A DNA stretch of 64,000 nucleotides from Armatimonadota bacterium (GCA_013359125.1 JABWCR010000005.1:61807-125806); one strand, 5' to 3'; counted from the stretch's first letter, positions 1-9,589 are shown. Numbers and translations: made by a program. The notes: generated by a model from the letters alone, not told the origin.

Positions 1-1
1 C

Positions 2-250
2 ATCGTCGGCACGGCCACCGGCGCCGAAACGGGCACAGACATTGCCGTGATCCGGTATTGCAGGCTTCCCGGCGACGTCAACTCCGACGGCGTTGTCGAC
101 GATACCGATCTGGCGATCGTGCTGGAATGCTTCGGCAACAGCGCCGATGCCTGTTCGACGCTCGATCTTGACCGTTCCGGAACAGTCGACGACCCGGATC
201 TTGCCATTGTGCTGGAGAATTTTGGCAAGTATTGCGGTACAGACTGGTAG
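2..250 (+). CDS. C-terminal end of a secreted protein with a dockerin-like EF-hand pair (5' truncated)
   Basis: The reading frame is open from the window edge to a TAG stop, so the start lies outside. The last 60 or so residues hold two calcium-loop-like EF-hand motifs, GDVNSDGVVDDTDLAIVL and a second loop beginning LDLDRSGTVDD, each followed by a short helix ending in FG. The tail ends KYCGTDW. The residues before it (IAVIRYC) match the corresponding position of the next gene (WLLIRYC), so the two are probably tandem paralogs with propeller-type bodies. The EF-hand pair resembles type I dockerin repeats; function as a calcium-dependent C-terminal tag is inferred. Confidence 0.8.
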   Translation: MVGTATGAETGTDIAVIRYCRLPGDVNSDGVVDDTDLAIVLECFGNSADACSTLDLDRSGTVDDPDLAIVLENFGKYCGTDW

Positions 251-260
251 CGATCGACAA

Positions 261-290
261 GTCCGGCGGGCGACACTGAGTCCGCCGGAC
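261..290 (+). terminator. Hairpin after the truncated EF-hand gene
   Basis: A perfect 9-bp stem (GTCCGGCGG at 261-269 with CCGCCGGAC at 282-290) encloses a 12-nt loop, 10 nt after the stop. There is no strong U tract, so termination efficiency is uncertain. The Shine-Dalgarno of the next gene (GAGGAG near 296) follows directly. Confidence 0.5.
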
Positions 291-309
291 ATCTTGAGGA
301 GTTACGAAA

Positions 310-1863
310 ATGTCATTGCCCATTGTTCGAATGTGTCTCATCGCAGTAATGATCGGCTCTACTTTCAGTCTGGCGTTCTGCCAGAGAGCCACGATGGACT
401 GGTGGCGACGATTTGACGGCCCCTTTCACGGTAGCGACATTCTGACAGACATGAAACTGCATCCGTCGGGCATCGTTTTGACTGGCCGATGGTCTGGCAA
501 TCCTGCTGGTTCCGATACGGGCACAATACTCTATCGGCCCAACGGTCAGATCGCCTGGATCGCTCACAAACCGCCGCTGAACTGTTGCCTCAATCATGCT
601 ATCGCGCTCGATGTGGACGACGCGGGCCGAGTCCTGGTCGCCGGGTATCAGGACAACGCAGACCGCGTCAGCGACCTGTTCATCGTGTCCTACGATGCCG
701 AAGGCCGAGAGGAATGGCGGACCGTTTATGATTCGCCCTACGGCTTTCACGAGGTCGTCCACGACCTTGCGCTCGATTCTTCGGGCGCCGTCTATGTGGC
801 GGGCGAAGCCTACTACGACATCGAGGGTCGCCGCGCCTGGCTGGTGGCCAAGTTCGACCGGCAGGGGCGGTTGCTTTGGGAGCAGATCCGTCTGCCGTCG
901 CCGCCAGTTACTATTAGCTCGAACGCAATGCAGCTAGCTGTGGATAAGGTTCGGGACAGAGTCTACGTCTCCGGCTCTTTCACCAACGGATTTGACGACG
1001 AGTTTGTCGCACAAGGGCGCACGCTCTCCGTCGTCCGCATCGACCCGAGCAACGGTAGCATTATCTGGGAGAACCGCGATGCTGGGCCGACCGGTCGGGG
1101 CGGAAGCCCTTTCAGAATTGCAGTTGCGAAGGACGGCTCGCTTTATGGCTGGACGAGCATTTTCGTAATCTACAACAACGGATGGCAAAGAACTGGCGGT
1201 CTTGCCACACGCTGGACCGCCGAAGGAGATACCGTTTTCTACCGTCTTGACCAATCCGAAGATCCTCGACGACATTCAATAGGCTACCCAAACGCGACTC
1301 TATCAGAACAAGGTTCGTTAGTATTAGGAGGATTTCACAGAAACGATACGCTGGTTTCAAAAATTGATCAATCTGGCGTTTTTAGTTGGAGAAACATATA
1401 CTACTTCAGCACGTCGGACAATTACTGTCAAAGCGTCGCTACCGACATCGCCGGCAACGCCTTCATTGCAATCAACGTCCACTCCGACGAAGAGATCGAC
1501 GCCGGCGCCGCTCGACTTTATCCGGACGGACGTCTGGCCTGGTACCGCGTCTACCGCGGCGCCGCCCGCAACGTCGACAATGCGAATCAAGTCGTCATCG
1601 ACGGCAAAGGCGGCGTCTACATCGGCGGCTCCACAGTGCACCAGTGGTCTAGCATCAGCGATTGGCTACTCATCCGATACTGTGATCCCATCGCAGACGC
1701 GGACGGCAACGGCCTAGTCGATATGCGCGACTTGGAGATCGTGCTCGAGACTTTCGGCACTGCGGACGCGCGGGCAGACCTGAACCAAGACGGCATCGTG
1801 GACGACCTCGACCTCTCATGGGCGCTCGCCTTCTTCGGATCGCATTGCGTTCCTGAAAACTGA
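310..1863 (+). CDS. Secreted beta-propeller (SBBP-like) protein with C-terminal EF-hand pair
   Basis: The 517-residue product starts with a signal peptide (hydrophobic stretch about residues 6-24, then FCQ). The body has repeated blades containing motifs such as GRVLVAGY, GAVYVAGEAYYD and GGVYIGGS, typical of seven-bladed-propeller or delta-60-like repeats in secreted proteins. The final 55 residues carry two EF-hand-like loops, ADADGNGLVDMRDL and ADLNQDGIVDDLDL, ending in a cysteine-containing tail (GSHCVPEN). GAGGAG lies 8-13 nt before the ATG and supports this start. The gene is a likely paralog of the truncated upstream gene. The propeller ligand cannot be told from the sequence; extracellular or cell-surface location is inferred. 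Confidence 0.82.
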   Translation: MSLPIVRMCLIAVMIGSTFSLAFCQRATMDWWRRFDGPFHGSDILTDMKLHPSGIVLTGRWSGNPAGSDTGTILYRPNGQIAWIAHKPPLNCCLNHAIALDVDDAGRVLVAGYQDNADRVSDLFIVSYDAEGREEWRTVYDSPYGFHEVVHDLALDSSGAVYVAGEAYYDIEGRRAWLVAKFDRQGRLLWEQIRLPSPPVTISSNAMQLAVDKVRDRVYVSGSFTNGFDDEFVAQGRTLSVVRIDPSNGSIIWENRDAGPTGRGGSPFRIAVAKDGSLYGWTSIFVIYNNGWQRTGGLATRWTAEGDTVFYRLDQSEDPRRHSIGYPNATLSEQGSLVLGGFHRNDTLVSKIDQSGVFSWRNIYYFSTSDNYCQSVATDIAGNAFIAINVHSDEEIDAGAARLYPDGRLAWYRVYRGAARNVDNANQVVIDGKGGVYIGGSTVHQWSSISDWLLIRYCDPIADADGNGLVDMRDLEIVLETFGTADARADLNQDGIVDDLDLSWALAFFGSHCVPEN

Positions 1864-1880
1864 CGGATCGGCGCCAATCC

Positions 1881-1903
1881 GGGACTTTAGTCCCTTGTCT
1901 TTT
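1881..1903 (+). terminator. Intrinsic terminator after the propeller gene
   Basis: The palindrome GGGACTTTAGTCCC (1881-1894) lies 18 nt after the stop and is followed by the T-rich run TTGTCTTTT. The stem has 5 bp with a 4-nt loop. Confidence 0.55.
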
Positions 1904-1945
1904 GGGGCGCGACGACCGTAGATTATATTGAGGAACCCCGCCCCA

Positions 1946-2884
1946 TTGAGCAAGACAACCAACGCCCGCGAACGATGCAACCTGGTCGCCGTGCAGATGG
2001 CCTGGCAACTAGAGGATTACGCCTCGCCGGAAGCCTTTTGCGCCCGCATCGACGCGCTGGGCGAACAGATCGCCAGAAGCGCGGCCCAAAAAGCGATCGT
2101 GGTCTTCCCCGAAGACGTCGGCCTTGGCCTTGCGTTCACCCAACACTTTGATCTGGTCAAATCAGCCTCCAGCGCGATGGAAGCAGGCTCGCGCATGATC
2201 GAAGCCGAGCAGGAGAGGATCCAGCCGCTACTGTTGCAGGGCGATCCGCCCGTGCGGGCGATGCTGCGACTGCTTTCGCCGTTCATCCGGCAACACTACG
2301 AAGCGGCTTTCTCTCGTTTAGCCGCTCGGCATGGTTGGTGGGTTGTCGCCGGCAGCGCGCCCATCAATCTCTTCGGTTCGGTCTACAATGCCTCCTTTGT
2401 ATATGATTCCAGCGGCGAACTTGTACAGATTCAATGCAAAACGCGCCTGGTGGACGAGGAGAGGGAGATCGGTCTACAACTGTCCGAAGCGCCGCTGGAC
2501 AGCCTTGGCGCTGTCGATACGCCTTATGGCGTTTTGGGCACGATGATCTGCTACGACGCCTTTCACGAGGAAGTCAGTCGCCTCATCACCGATAAGCTTC
2601 ACGCCACGATCTTGGCTCAGCCTTCGTGCAACCTGCCGCCATGGACGCCGCAGGAAGCCGCTGGATGGCGATTGGGGTTGGCCAAAGTCGTCGAGAACGC
2701 TCGCGGCGCAGTCGGGATCAACCCGATGATGGTCGGGAAACTGTTCGATCTAACGCCTCAAGGGCGCAGCACAATCTTGGCGCACAGCGATTTTGCCGGG
2801 CAAGACAACGTTCTGGCAGCCGCCAATAGCCACGATCAGGAAGAGATCGTCGTCTACGAGTACGATCCGTCAGAGTTTCGATAA
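1946..2884 (+). CDS. Carbon-nitrogen hydrolase (nitrilase superfamily)
   Basis: The protein has the three conserved nitrilase catalytic positions: Glu56 in VFPEDVG, Lys165 in QCKTRL and Cys202 in GTMICYDAF (numbered from the TTG at 1946, 312 residues). It would hydrolyse a C-N bond of an amide or nitrile; the substrate cannot be assigned. An upstream in-frame TTG at 1928 is possible, but GAGGA at 1930-1934 is placed properly only for the TTG at 1946, so that start is preferred. A TATATT box at 1924-1929 suggests a promoter directly upstream. The gene converges on sucD and overlaps its end by about 15 bp. It could be an amidohydrolase of the omega-amidase or N-carbamoyl type. Confidence 0.85.
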   Translation: MSKTTNARERCNLVAVQMAWQLEDYASPEAFCARIDALGEQIARSAAQKAIVVFPEDVGLGLAFTQHFDLVKSASSAMEAGSRMIEAEQERIQPLLLQGDPPVRAMLRLLSPFIRQHYEAAFSRLAARHGWWVVAGSAPINLFGSVYNASFVYDSSGELVQIQCKTRLVDEEREIGLQLSEAPLDSLGAVDTPYGVLGTMICYDAFHEEVSRLITDKLHATILAQPSCNLPPWTPQEAAGWRLGLAKVVENARGAVGINPMMVGKLFDLTPQGRSTILAHSDFAGQDNVLAAANSHDQEEIVVYEYDPSEFR

Positions 2885-3748
2885 AGCCTGCCGCACCAGA
2901 TCGGGGATCTCGGACGGCGTATCGGCCACGGGCGCTCCCGCATCTTTGAGCGCGGAGACCTTTGAATCGGCGCCGCCCTTTCCGCCCGTAATGATCGCGC
3001 CCGCGTGTCCCATGCGCTTGCCAGGGGGCGCAGTGCGGCCCGAGATAAACCCAACGACCGGCTTCTTCATCTCGCGCTTGATGTAATCCGCCGCGATCTC
3101 TTCGTCGGCTCCGCCGATCTCGCCCACCATCACCACGACTTTGGTCTCTGGATCGGCTTCAAAAAGCGGCAGCACGTCGATGAAGGTCGTGCCGATGATC
3201 GGGTCGCCGCCGATGCCGACGCAAGTGGTCTGGCCGATGCCCGCTTGGGTGAGTCCGTGAACGATTTCGTAAGTGAGCGTGCCGCTGCGGGAGACCAATC
3301 CGACGCTACCCGGCGAAAACAGCATGGCGGGCATGATGCCGACTTTGCACTGCCCCGCCGTGGTCAAACCGGGACAGTTAGGGCCGATCAGCCGGGCTTT
3401 GGTGTGCCGCTTGATATAGTTGACCGTGCGGATCATGTCCTGTACGGGGATGCCCTCGGTGATGCAGACGATCAGCTCGCATCCGGCTGCACCGGCTTCC
3501 AAAACGGCGTCGGCGGCGAAAGGCGCGGGCACAAAGATGCAGGAGACGTTCGCGCCGGTCTTATCGACAGCCTCGGCGACTGAGTCGAACACGGGCACGC
3601 CCAGAGTCTCAGCGCCGCCTTTTCCGGGCGTTACCCCTGCGACGACTTGGGTGCCGTATTCCAGCATCTGTTGGGTATGAAACTCGCCCTCGCGACCCGT
3701 GATTCCTTGTACGACGACGCGAGACGAAGCATTGACTAAGATGGCCAT
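2870..3748 (-). CDS. sucD: Succinyl-CoA ligase (ADP/GDP-forming) subunit alpha
   Basis: The 292-residue product begins [20 protein letters not shown], the CoA-binding Rossmann segment of SucD. It contains the phosphohistidine region [19 protein letters not shown] and the conserved GPNCPG motif. With a beta subunit it interconverts succinyl-CoA and succinate with substrate-level phosphorylation in the citric acid cycle. The ATG at 3748 is chosen because homology begins there and AGGGAG lies just upstream; a longer frame to 3949 has no homology. No sucC is adjacent: the upstream neighbour is a divergent MATE gene. The length is normal for the family. Confidence 0.95.
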   Translation of the reverse strand: MAILVNASSRVVVQGITGREGEFHTQQMLEYGTQVVAGVTPGKGGAETLGVPVFDSVAEAVDKTGANVSCIFVPAPFAADAVLEAGAAGCELIVCITEGIPVQDMIRTVNYIKRHTKARLIGPNCPGLTTAGQCKVGIMPAMLFSPGSVGLVSRSGTLTYEIVHGLTQAGIGQTTCVGIGGDPIIGTTFIDVLPLFEADPETKVVVMVGEIGGADEEIAADYIKREMKKPVVGFISGRTAPPGKRMGHAGAIITGGKGGADSKVSALKDAGAPVADTPSEIPDLVRQALSKL

Positions 3749-3796
3749 CCGTGAGCTCCCTGCCGATTCATGAGGCGGCTCATTATACCTTCCGAG

Positions 3797-3802
3797 TATA
3801 AT
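3797..3802 (+). promoter_or_regulatory. -10 box (TATAAT), MATE gene
   Basis: A perfect TATAAT lies 12 nt before the preferred ATG at 3815. Transcription starting about 7 nt downstream would give a leader of only a few bases and no Shine-Dalgarno. Confidence 0.5.
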
Positions 3803-3814
3803 CTGACCCTTCCT

Positions 3815-5155
3815 ATGACCGTCGCGCCCGAGCCCTCGATCTCCAGCCGGATTTGGCAGATCGCATGGCCCGCGATGGTGATGTCCGCGCTCCAGACGGT
3901 CAACGTCTTTATCGACCGCAAGTTCATCGGCATGTTGGGCACCGATCAATTAGCGGCTGCTTCGCCCGGCAGCCAGATGATCTTTTTGATGGTAACCGTG
4001 GCGATGTCGATTTCGATGGGCACGACGGCGATCGTCGCTCGCATGGTCGGCGCTCGGCAGTGGGATCAGGTGATCAAGTCCTCGCGCCAATCGATCGGGT
4101 TGGCCTGCCTCTTGGCGATAGGCGGCACCGCGCTAGCCTATGTCGCTTTGCCGCTGTTGGTCGGATGGTACCAGTTAGAGCCAGCGCCCGAAAAGTATGC
4201 GCGGGAGTTCTTGGCCGCATCTCTCTTTGGCGCCCCGGCTATCTTCCTGGGCAATATAGTCGGCGGCGTGTTTAGAGGCTTAGGCAAGACGAAGCCGACG
4301 ATGTACGCGATGATCGTGATGAACGTCGTGCACGTGCTGTTTGCTTGGTTGCTGATCTTTGGTCATCTTGGCTTTCCACGCTTGGGCATGTTCGGCGCGG
4401 GACTGGCGTTTGCGATCTCGGTTTGGGCGATGGCTGTGCTGCAGTGGTGGTTCCTGCGCCAATCGGAGCTTCCCGAATGCGGCGACCCCGAGATGCCGGA
4501 AAAGGAGTGGACGCTGCGCACTCTTCGTATCGGCATTCCCGCATCCATGCGGAGTCTGATCTATGTGGGCGGCAGCGCGATTTTTGCGCGTTTGTTAGCA
4601 GGCACGCCGGAAGGCACGGCCGCTATGGCGGCGCTACCGATTGGCATGACCTCGGAATCGATCGCCTTTATGCCGGGGTTTGCCTTTGCGATCTCTGCGT
4701 CGGCTTTGGTGGGTCAATATTTAGGCGCAAAGGACGAAACCCGCGCCGAGAGGAGCGGCTGGATCGCGTCCGCGCAGGCATGCGCGGTCATGACGACGAT
4801 GGCTGTCGTCTTCTACGTCTTTGCCGACCAGTTTGCGGGCTACTTTACTTCTGATCCCGAGGTCAAGCGATTGGCTGCCAATTACCTGCGCATCAACGCG
4901 ATCACGGAGCCGCTTTTGGCCTTTGGCATGACCTTAGCGGGCGCATTGCAGGGCGCCGGATACACGATACAGACGGCGCTGAGCGCGGCGTTCACCCAGT
5001 TGGTTCTGCGGGCTCCGGTTACTCTGTTGCTAGCCTACTCCCTCGGCATGGGAGCGAACGGCGCATGGTGGGCGATGGCGCTCTCGTCCGGCTGTTCCGG
5101 CCTGGTGATGATCGCCATCTTCCGCCACGGCGGTTGGAAAAAGGCTAAGGTTTGA
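3815..5155 (+). CDS. MATE family multidrug/Na+ antiporter
   Basis: The polytopic membrane protein of 446 residues has about 12 hydrophobic segments in two homologous halves, as in MATE exporters. Family-like stretches include [21 protein letters not shown] at the N-terminus, [19 protein letters not shown] in the first half and [14 protein letters not shown] in the second. It probably exports cationic drugs or metabolites using a cation gradient; the substrate is unknown. The start at 3815 is preferred to an ATG at 3770, because the latter would place the TATAAT box inside the coding region. The gene is divergent from sucD and overlaps the end of the convergent gene by about 11 bp. Confidence 0.88.
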   Translation: MTVAPEPSISSRIWQIAWPAMVMSALQTVNVFIDRKFIGMLGTDQLAAASPGSQMIFLMVTVAMSISMGTTAIVARMVGARQWDQVIKSSRQSIGLACLLAIGGTALAYVALPLLVGWYQLEPAPEKYAREFLAASLFGAPAIFLGNIVGGVFRGLGKTKPTMYAMIVMNVVHVLFAWLLIFGHLGFPRLGMFGAGLAFAISVWAMAVLQWWFLRQSELPECGDPEMPEKEWTLRTLRIGIPASMRSLIYVGGSAIFARLLAGTPEGTAAMAALPIGMTSESIAFMPGFAFAISASALVGQYLGAKDETRAERSGWIASAQACAVMTTMAVVFYVFADQFAGYFTSDPEVKRLAANYLRINAITEPLLAFGMTLAGALQGAGYTIQTALSAAFTQLVLRAPVTLLLAYSLGMGANGAWWAMALSSGCSGLVMIAIFRHGGWKKAKV

Positions 5156-5690
5156 CATCGACAGCGCCCTTGACCTTGCCTCGACTTTGCTCGAAGGGCT
5201 GATCTTGCACGACCCGCGTGTATCGCCTTCCATCTTTCTTGAAGATGAGAATGTGCGTTTGGCTGAATCCTTCCACGCCGAATCCGATGTTGATATCGAG
5301 CGACATACCAGGCTCGGATCGAATTACAACGGTTTCGTCTGGATCGGTCGGCTTGGGTTGAACATAGACCATCTTGATGGGCTTGCCCGGCTCAATTTCG
5401 ATCGGCTTTAGTTCTTCAGGCTTCAGGTATTTGGGCGCCAGATCGGCCAGCTGCTTAGGAAACTCGCCGTTGTGTTCGCTTCGATAGGACGAGATAGCGT
5501 CCGTTACCGACACAAAGTAAGTATGGACCGGTTGGAACTTCTCAGCTTCCTCGCCGATCTTGCCCATTTTCTCGGCCAACGGCTTCAAGAACACTGCCGC
5601 CAGCACCACGCCCAAAATCGCGACGCCCAGACAGCCTAAACCGCCCACTAGCCAACAGGACGTTTTTCCAGCCAGTCGTCTATTTGCCAT
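5145..5690 (-). CDS. Membrane-anchored protein, pseudopilin-like periplasmic domain
   Basis: The product has 181 residues. One transmembrane helix (about 14-37, WLVGGLGCLGVAILGVVLA) is followed by a soluble domain with the segment SSYRSEHNGEFPKQLADLAP. That pattern (helix, then a YR-x-HN-G-x-P-x-L-x-DL-P turn) is common in GspG-like and other pseudopilin-like proteins, but the classic prepilin cleavage site is absent. It overlaps the start-distal end of the next minus-strand gene by 11 bp and shares a related motif with it, so the two may be a duplicated pair. No enzymatic motif is visible. Function is unknown. Confidence 0.72.
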   Translation of the reverse strand: MANRRLAGKTSCWLVGGLGCLGVAILGVVLAAVFLKPLAEKMGKIGEEAEKFQPVHTYFVSVTDAISSYRSEHNGEFPKQLADLAPKYLKPEELKPIEIEPGKPIKMVYVQPKPTDPDETVVIRSEPGMSLDINIGFGVEGFSQTHILIFKKDGRRYTRVVQDQPFEQSRGKVKGAVDVKP

Positions 5691-6117
5691 CCTTTCCCCC
5701 TCGGCGGACTTTGCCGTCAGCGTCCATGCTTACAGAGACTTTGCGATTGCCGACTGCGTGCCGCTCGCACTGCAACAAAATTGTACCTGGCTGATACTCG
5801 TAACTGAACCTTGCGCCGCTCTCATCGAGCGGACATTTTTTGATCGCTTTCTCTTGGAGAAAATCGGGCACGAGGTCGTCCAATGCCTTTGGATAGTCGT
5901 CGTGCCGCACTCGATACCGCTGTATAGCCTCGAAGATTGGTTTCATACCCTCTTCGGCGCACTGTGAGATCAGCGCGCGCTGTTGCCGGACTGATTGAAA
6001 CTCCTGTGTGCGCGAGAGGCGGTAGGCAAAGATGCCCACGGTCGTCATCACGCCGATAGTCAGCGCGACCAAAGCGGTCAGCGCCCATCGCCACGGCATC
6101 GGCACGGCCTTGTTCAT
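5680..6117 (-). CDS. Small membrane-anchored protein, related to its downstream neighbour
   Basis: The 145-residue product has one N-terminal transmembrane segment (about residues 11-31) and a soluble part containing IQRYRVRHDDYPKALDDLVP, which parallels the YR-x-H-x-P-x-L-x-DL-P element of the following gene. Two cysteines (KKCPLDES and LLQCERH) could form a disulphide outside the membrane. The start ATG overlaps the stop of the M42 peptidase gene (ATGA at 6114-6117), which suggests translational coupling in one operon of three minus-strand genes. The protein is not recognised beyond this. Confidence 0.7.
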   Translation of the reverse strand: MNKAVPMPWRWALTALVALTIGVMTTVGIFAYRLSRTQEFQSVRQQRALISQCAEEGMKPIFEAIQRYRVRHDDYPKALDDLVPDFLQEKAIKKCPLDESGARFSYEYQPGTILLQCERHAVGNRKVSVSMDADGKVRRGGKDGK

Positions 6118-7175
6118 CTTGGGATGAAGTCCGTTTCCTCGGTAACCGTCCTACAAAACGCGGCGATCAGTTGGGCCGATTGCTCCACATCGGACAGTTG
6201 AAGCACCTCGCACGGCGTATGCATATAGCGCAGAGCGACAGAGACCAATCCGGTGGCCACGCCCGCCCGGGCGGCATGGATCGCGTCGGCATCGGTACCC
6301 GTCCCGCCGCCCGCGACTTCGATCTGAAACGGGATGTTCTCCTTCTGAGCGGCGTCGATCAGCATCTTGAACACTTGGTGATTGATTTTGGAGCCGCGGC
6401 AGATAACAGGGCCTCCGCCCAGCTTCATGTCGCCGACGCGCTTTTTGCTGATGTCGGGGTAGTCGGCCGCTTGGGTAACGTCGGTCGCTACGGCCACCTG
6501 GGGGTCGATGCCAAACGCGCCGGTCGCCGCGCCGAACAGTCCGATTTCTTCTTGCACGGTCGCCACGGCATAGACGGCAGCCCTCGGCCGATTCTCGGAC
6601 AAGAGGCGCGCTGCCTCGGCAACGATGAACGCGCCCATTTTGTTGTCAAAGCTCTTGGCGGCCGCTCGTCCATTGTGCAGGGCTTCGTACTGATCGGCAT
6701 AGGTGATCGGGTCGCCCAGGCTGACCAACTTTTCGGCTTCGTCCTTGTCCTTTGCGCCGACATCGACCCAAAGATCGTGCAGTTTGGGCGCTTTTCCCCG
6801 GTCGTCAGGGTCGATCAGATGGATCGGTTTGCGGCCGATAACGCCTGGGATCAGGCCCTGATGAGTGCGAATCGTAACGCGCTGACCGGCCGGGATCACG
6901 GGGTCGTGGCCACCGATCGGGCCAAAAAAGATCAACCCTTCTTCCGAGATATATCGAACGATAAAGCCGATCTCGTCCACATGGCCGGAGAGCATGATTC
7001 GGGGCGAGCCGCCAGGATTGACAACGGCGGCGACGTTGCCGATCACGTCGCGCATGACATCGTCGGAAAAGGGCGAAACGTAATCGACAAAGAGGGACGA
7101 AGCGGGCGCCTCGTAGCCCGAAGGCGAAGAGGCATTGACGAGGCGGATCAAAAAGTCGAGCGATTCTGAACGCAT
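6114..7175 (-). CDS. M42 family metallo-aminopeptidase
   Basis: The 353-residue product matches the M42 (glutamyl aminopeptidase/tetrahedral aminopeptidase) family. The metal ligand region GHVDEIGFIV, the central FDNKMGAF motif and the catalytic TVQEEIGLFGA segment are all present in the right order. It should be a cytoplasmic, di-metal, dodecameric enzyme that trims peptides after endoproteolysis. AAGGAG lies 8 nt before the ATG. It heads a compact operon with two small membrane proteins and is divergent from folE2. Some family members were annotated as endoglucanases, which is less likely. Confidence 0.92.
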   Translation of the reverse strand: MRSESLDFLIRLVNASSPSGYEAPASSLFVDYVSPFSDDVMRDVIGNVAAVVNPGGSPRIMLSGHVDEIGFIVRYISEEGLIFFGPIGGHDPVIPAGQRVTIRTHQGLIPGVIGRKPIHLIDPDDRGKAPKLHDLWVDVGAKDKDEAEKLVSLGDPITYADQYEALHNGRAAAKSFDNKMGAFIVAEAARLLSENRPRAAVYAVATVQEEIGLFGAATGAFGIDPQVAVATDVTQAADYPDISKKRVGDMKLGGGPVICRGSKINHQVFKMLIDAAQKENIPFQIEVAGGGTGTDADAIHAARAGVATGLVSVALRYMHTPCEVLQLSDVEQSAQLIAAFCRTVTEETDFIPR

Positions 7176-7253
7176 GAATGCAACTCCTTAGAGATGAATG
7201 CGACCGAAGGGCCGCCCTTGCGGGGTCTGGGGTATCTTACATCGGTGAGCGTA

Positions 7254-8066
7254 ATGAAGGACATTTCTAGACAAGACCCAGCGGGATTGCCCGATGTGGC
7301 CATGGACGAGGACGCTAGGGGCATTGCCCTGCAAGCAGTCGGCATCCGAGGCCTACGGTTTCCCGCTCGTTTATTGAATAATACCGGAAACGAGCAATCG
7401 GTAGTGATGACTGCCGATCTGTCCATTGGGCTTCATGCCGATCGGCGTGGAGCGCACATGAGTCGACTGGTCGAGGACCTTTACGACTGGGGGGCGATGC
7501 CGCGTCGTCCAGCGGACGCATTGGGCCTGCTCCAAACCGCGGCGGATCGGCAGGAGTGCGACGAAGCGCAGGCGATTTTGCGGTTCGACTGGTTTCTGGC
7601 TCAGCCGGCGCCTGTAACCGGCGCATTCGCAGTGCTCGACATCGAGGTCGAATGGCACGGCCAGTTGTCGATCGACGGCGCGGCCTATACGACTGTGCTG
7701 ACTCTGCCAGCCATGACGCTGTGCCCTTGCAGCAAGGCAATCTCGGACTTTGGAGCGCACAATCAAAGGGCTTATTTGCGTTTGGAGTTGGAAAGCCGAT
7801 CTGGCGAACCGCTCTTGCCGGACGATTACCTGCCTTTGGTCAACGCAGCCTCCTCCATGCCGGTTTTCCCTGTTCTGAAGCGGCCGGACGAACGCGCCGT
7901 AACAGAGGGTTCCTACGAGAATCCTCGTTTTGTCGAGGATGTTGTGCGGGAGTTGGCGCTGGCTTTGCGCGAGCGACCGGAATTGGCCTACTTTAAGATC
8001 GATTGCGAATCGGTGGAGTCGATTCACAACCACAACGCCTTTGCAACCTACGAAGAATCTCGATAG
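7254..8066 (+). CDS. folE2: GTP cyclohydrolase IB (FolE2 type)
   Basis: The protein matches the FolE2/MptA family that converts GTP to 7,8-dihydroneopterin triphosphate for folate or queuosine biosynthesis. Diagnostic segments are the N-terminal VGIRGLRFPARLL, the metal-binding TLCPCSKAIS with its two cysteines, RFVEDVVREL and the C-terminal ESIHNHNAFA. The ATG at 7254 fits the usual family N-terminus. A GTG at 7245, 6 nt after TATCTT (7233-7238), and an ATG at 7194 are alternatives. FolE2 enzymes are used by many bacteria in place of, or alongside, zinc-dependent FolE. It precedes the M32 carboxypeptidase by 14 nt. Confidence 0.93.
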   Translation: MKDISRQDPAGLPDVAMDEDARGIALQAVGIRGLRFPARLLNNTGNEQSVVMTADLSIGLHADRRGAHMSRLVEDLYDWGAMPRRPADALGLLQTAADRQECDEAQAILRFDWFLAQPAPVTGAFAVLDIEVEWHGQLSIDGAAYTTVLTLPAMTLCPCSKAISDFGAHNQRAYLRLELESRSGEPLLPDDYLPLVNAASSMPVFPVLKRPDERAVTEGSYENPRFVEDVVRELALALRERPELAYFKIDCESVESIHNHNAFATYEESR

Positions 8067-8067
8067 G

Positions 8068-8073
8068 TATACT
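8068..8073 (+). promoter_or_regulatory. -10 box (TATACT), carboxypeptidase gene
   Basis: TATACT lies 7 nt before the ATG at 8081, overlapping the folE2 stop region. No Shine-Dalgarno fits between, so a leaderless transcript is likely. The same TATACTTGCCC string precedes ffh. Confidence 0.5.
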
Positions 8074-8080
8074 TGCCCCC

Positions 8081-9589
8081 ATGACGGCACGAGAGGCGTA
8101 TGATCAACTAAGAACCCACCATCGCGAGGCTGTGCTGTTCGGCTCGATGGGCGCATTGATGGGCTGGGACCAGCGGGTGATGATGCCCAAGAACGGCAGC
8201 AAGTTTCGCGCCGAACAGATGGCGACGCTGGCCGGGTTCCTGCACGATAAAGAGACCGACCCCCGTTTGGGCGATTGGCTGGCGCGATGCGAAGGCAGCG
8301 AACTGACGACCGACCCGACATCGGTCGAAGCGGTCAATATCCGATGGTGGCGCAGAGAGTTCGACCAAGCCACCAAGATTCCCAAGTCGCTAGCGGTCGA
8401 AATGGCGCGCGTTACTTCGTTGGCCGAAGACGAGTGGGCCGAATCGCGAGCGCAGTCCGACTTTAAGCGGTTTGAGCCGTGGCTGTCGCAGATCGTCGAC
8501 CTGACCAAACAGGCTGCCGAGTGTCTGGGTTACGAGGACGAGCCTTACGACGCGCTGTTAGACCGGTTTGAGCCGGGGATGACGGCGAAGGAGATTGAAC
8601 GGCTCTTCCAGCCGTTGCGCGAGTACACGCCCAAACTTGTTCAGCGCATCCAGGACGCCCCTAAGAAGCCCAACACATCAATCCTTAACAGACACTTCCC
8701 TGTTCAGGATCAAGTGCAATTTTCGAGAGAGGCGGCCGCGGCGCTCGGGTTCGATTTCGATTCGGGTCGGCTCGATCCGACGGTGCATCCCTTTGCTTGC
8801 CGCGTAACACCGGGCGACACGCGAATCACAACTCGATATTATGAGGATCAGTTTAATCCCAGTTTCTTTGGCACCATTCACGAGACGGGGCACGCGCTCT
8901 ACGAGATGGGGCTGCTTGAGGATCACTTTGGCGAGCCGATGGGCGAATCGGTTTCTCTGGGCATTCACGAAAGTCAATCGAGAATGTGGGAGAACGTGGT
9001 GGCTCGAAGCCGGCCGTTTTGGGAGAAGTTTTTCCCAATCGCTCAACAGAGGTTTTCCGCTCTGTCCGATGTCTCTCTCGACGACTTTGTGTTCGCCGTC
9101 AACGCCGTCAAGCCGAGCGCTATTCGAGTCGAGGCGGACGAGGTTACCTATAATCTCCACATCATGCTTCGTTTTGAGTTGGAAGTTGCCTTGATCCGCG
9201 GCGACATCGCGGCAAGAGACATGGCCGAAGCCTGGAAGGACAAGTTCGAAACCTACATGGGCTTCAGGCCGCCGAACGACAAGGAAGGCGCGCTGCAAGA
9301 CGTGCACTGGTCGGGCGGCATGATCGGCTACTTCCCCACCTATTCGCTGGGCAATCTCTATGGAGCGATGTTCTACAACCAGGCATTAGAAGACCTGGGC
9401 GATCTCGATTCGATGTATCGCAGGGGCGAGTTTTCTCCGTTGCTGGATTGGCTTCGCAAAAAGATACACAACCAGGGCTGTCGATACGACGCCAAAAAGT
9501 TGGTCGAGCATGTTACAGGCAAGCCGCTCTCGCCCCAGCCCTTGATCGATTATATGGAAGCGAAGTTTTCGGCGCTTTACGGACTGTAA
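8081..9589 (+). CDS. Carboxypeptidase Taq (M32 family)
   Basis: The 502-residue enzyme has the M32 zinc motif HETGH (His267 to His271) within GTIHETGHALYEMG, followed by the ESQSRMWEN segment that carries the third ligand region, and a conserved YNLHIMLRFELE stretch. It should release C-terminal amino acids from peptides in the cytoplasm. The length is typical. The start at 8081 is where homology begins; the longer frame to 8003 would overlap folE2. The gene converges on rsmA with a 13-bp overlap. Confidence 0.94.
   Translation: MTAREAYDQLRTHHREAVLFGSMGALMGWDQRVMMPKNGSKFRAEQMATLAGFLHDKETDPRLGDWLARCEGSELTTDPTSVEAVNIRWWRREFDQATKIPKSLAVEMARVTSLAEDEWAESRAQSDFKRFEPWLSQIVDLTKQAAECLGYEDEPYDALLDRFEPGMTAKEIERLFQPLREYTPKLVQRIQDAPKKPNTSILNRHFPVQDQVQFSREAAAALGFDFDSGRLDPTVHPFACRVTPGDTRITTRYYEDQFNPSFFGTIHETGHALYEMGLLEDHFGEPMGESVSLGIHESQSRMWENVVARSRPFWEKFFPIAQQRFSALSDVSLDDFVFAVNAVKPSAIRVEADEVTYNLHIMLRFELEVALIRGDIAARDMAEAWKDKFETYMGFRPPNDKEGALQDVHWSGGMIGYFPTYSLGNLYGAMFYNQALEDLGDLDSMYRRGEFSPLLDWLRKKIHNQGCRYDAKKLVEHVTGKPLSPQPLIDYMEAKFSALYGL

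Noticed and set aside
6171..7169. Long open frame antisense to the M42 peptidase
   Set aside because: It mirrors codon structure of a clearly conserved gene and shows no family motif; typical shadow frame in GC-rich DNA.
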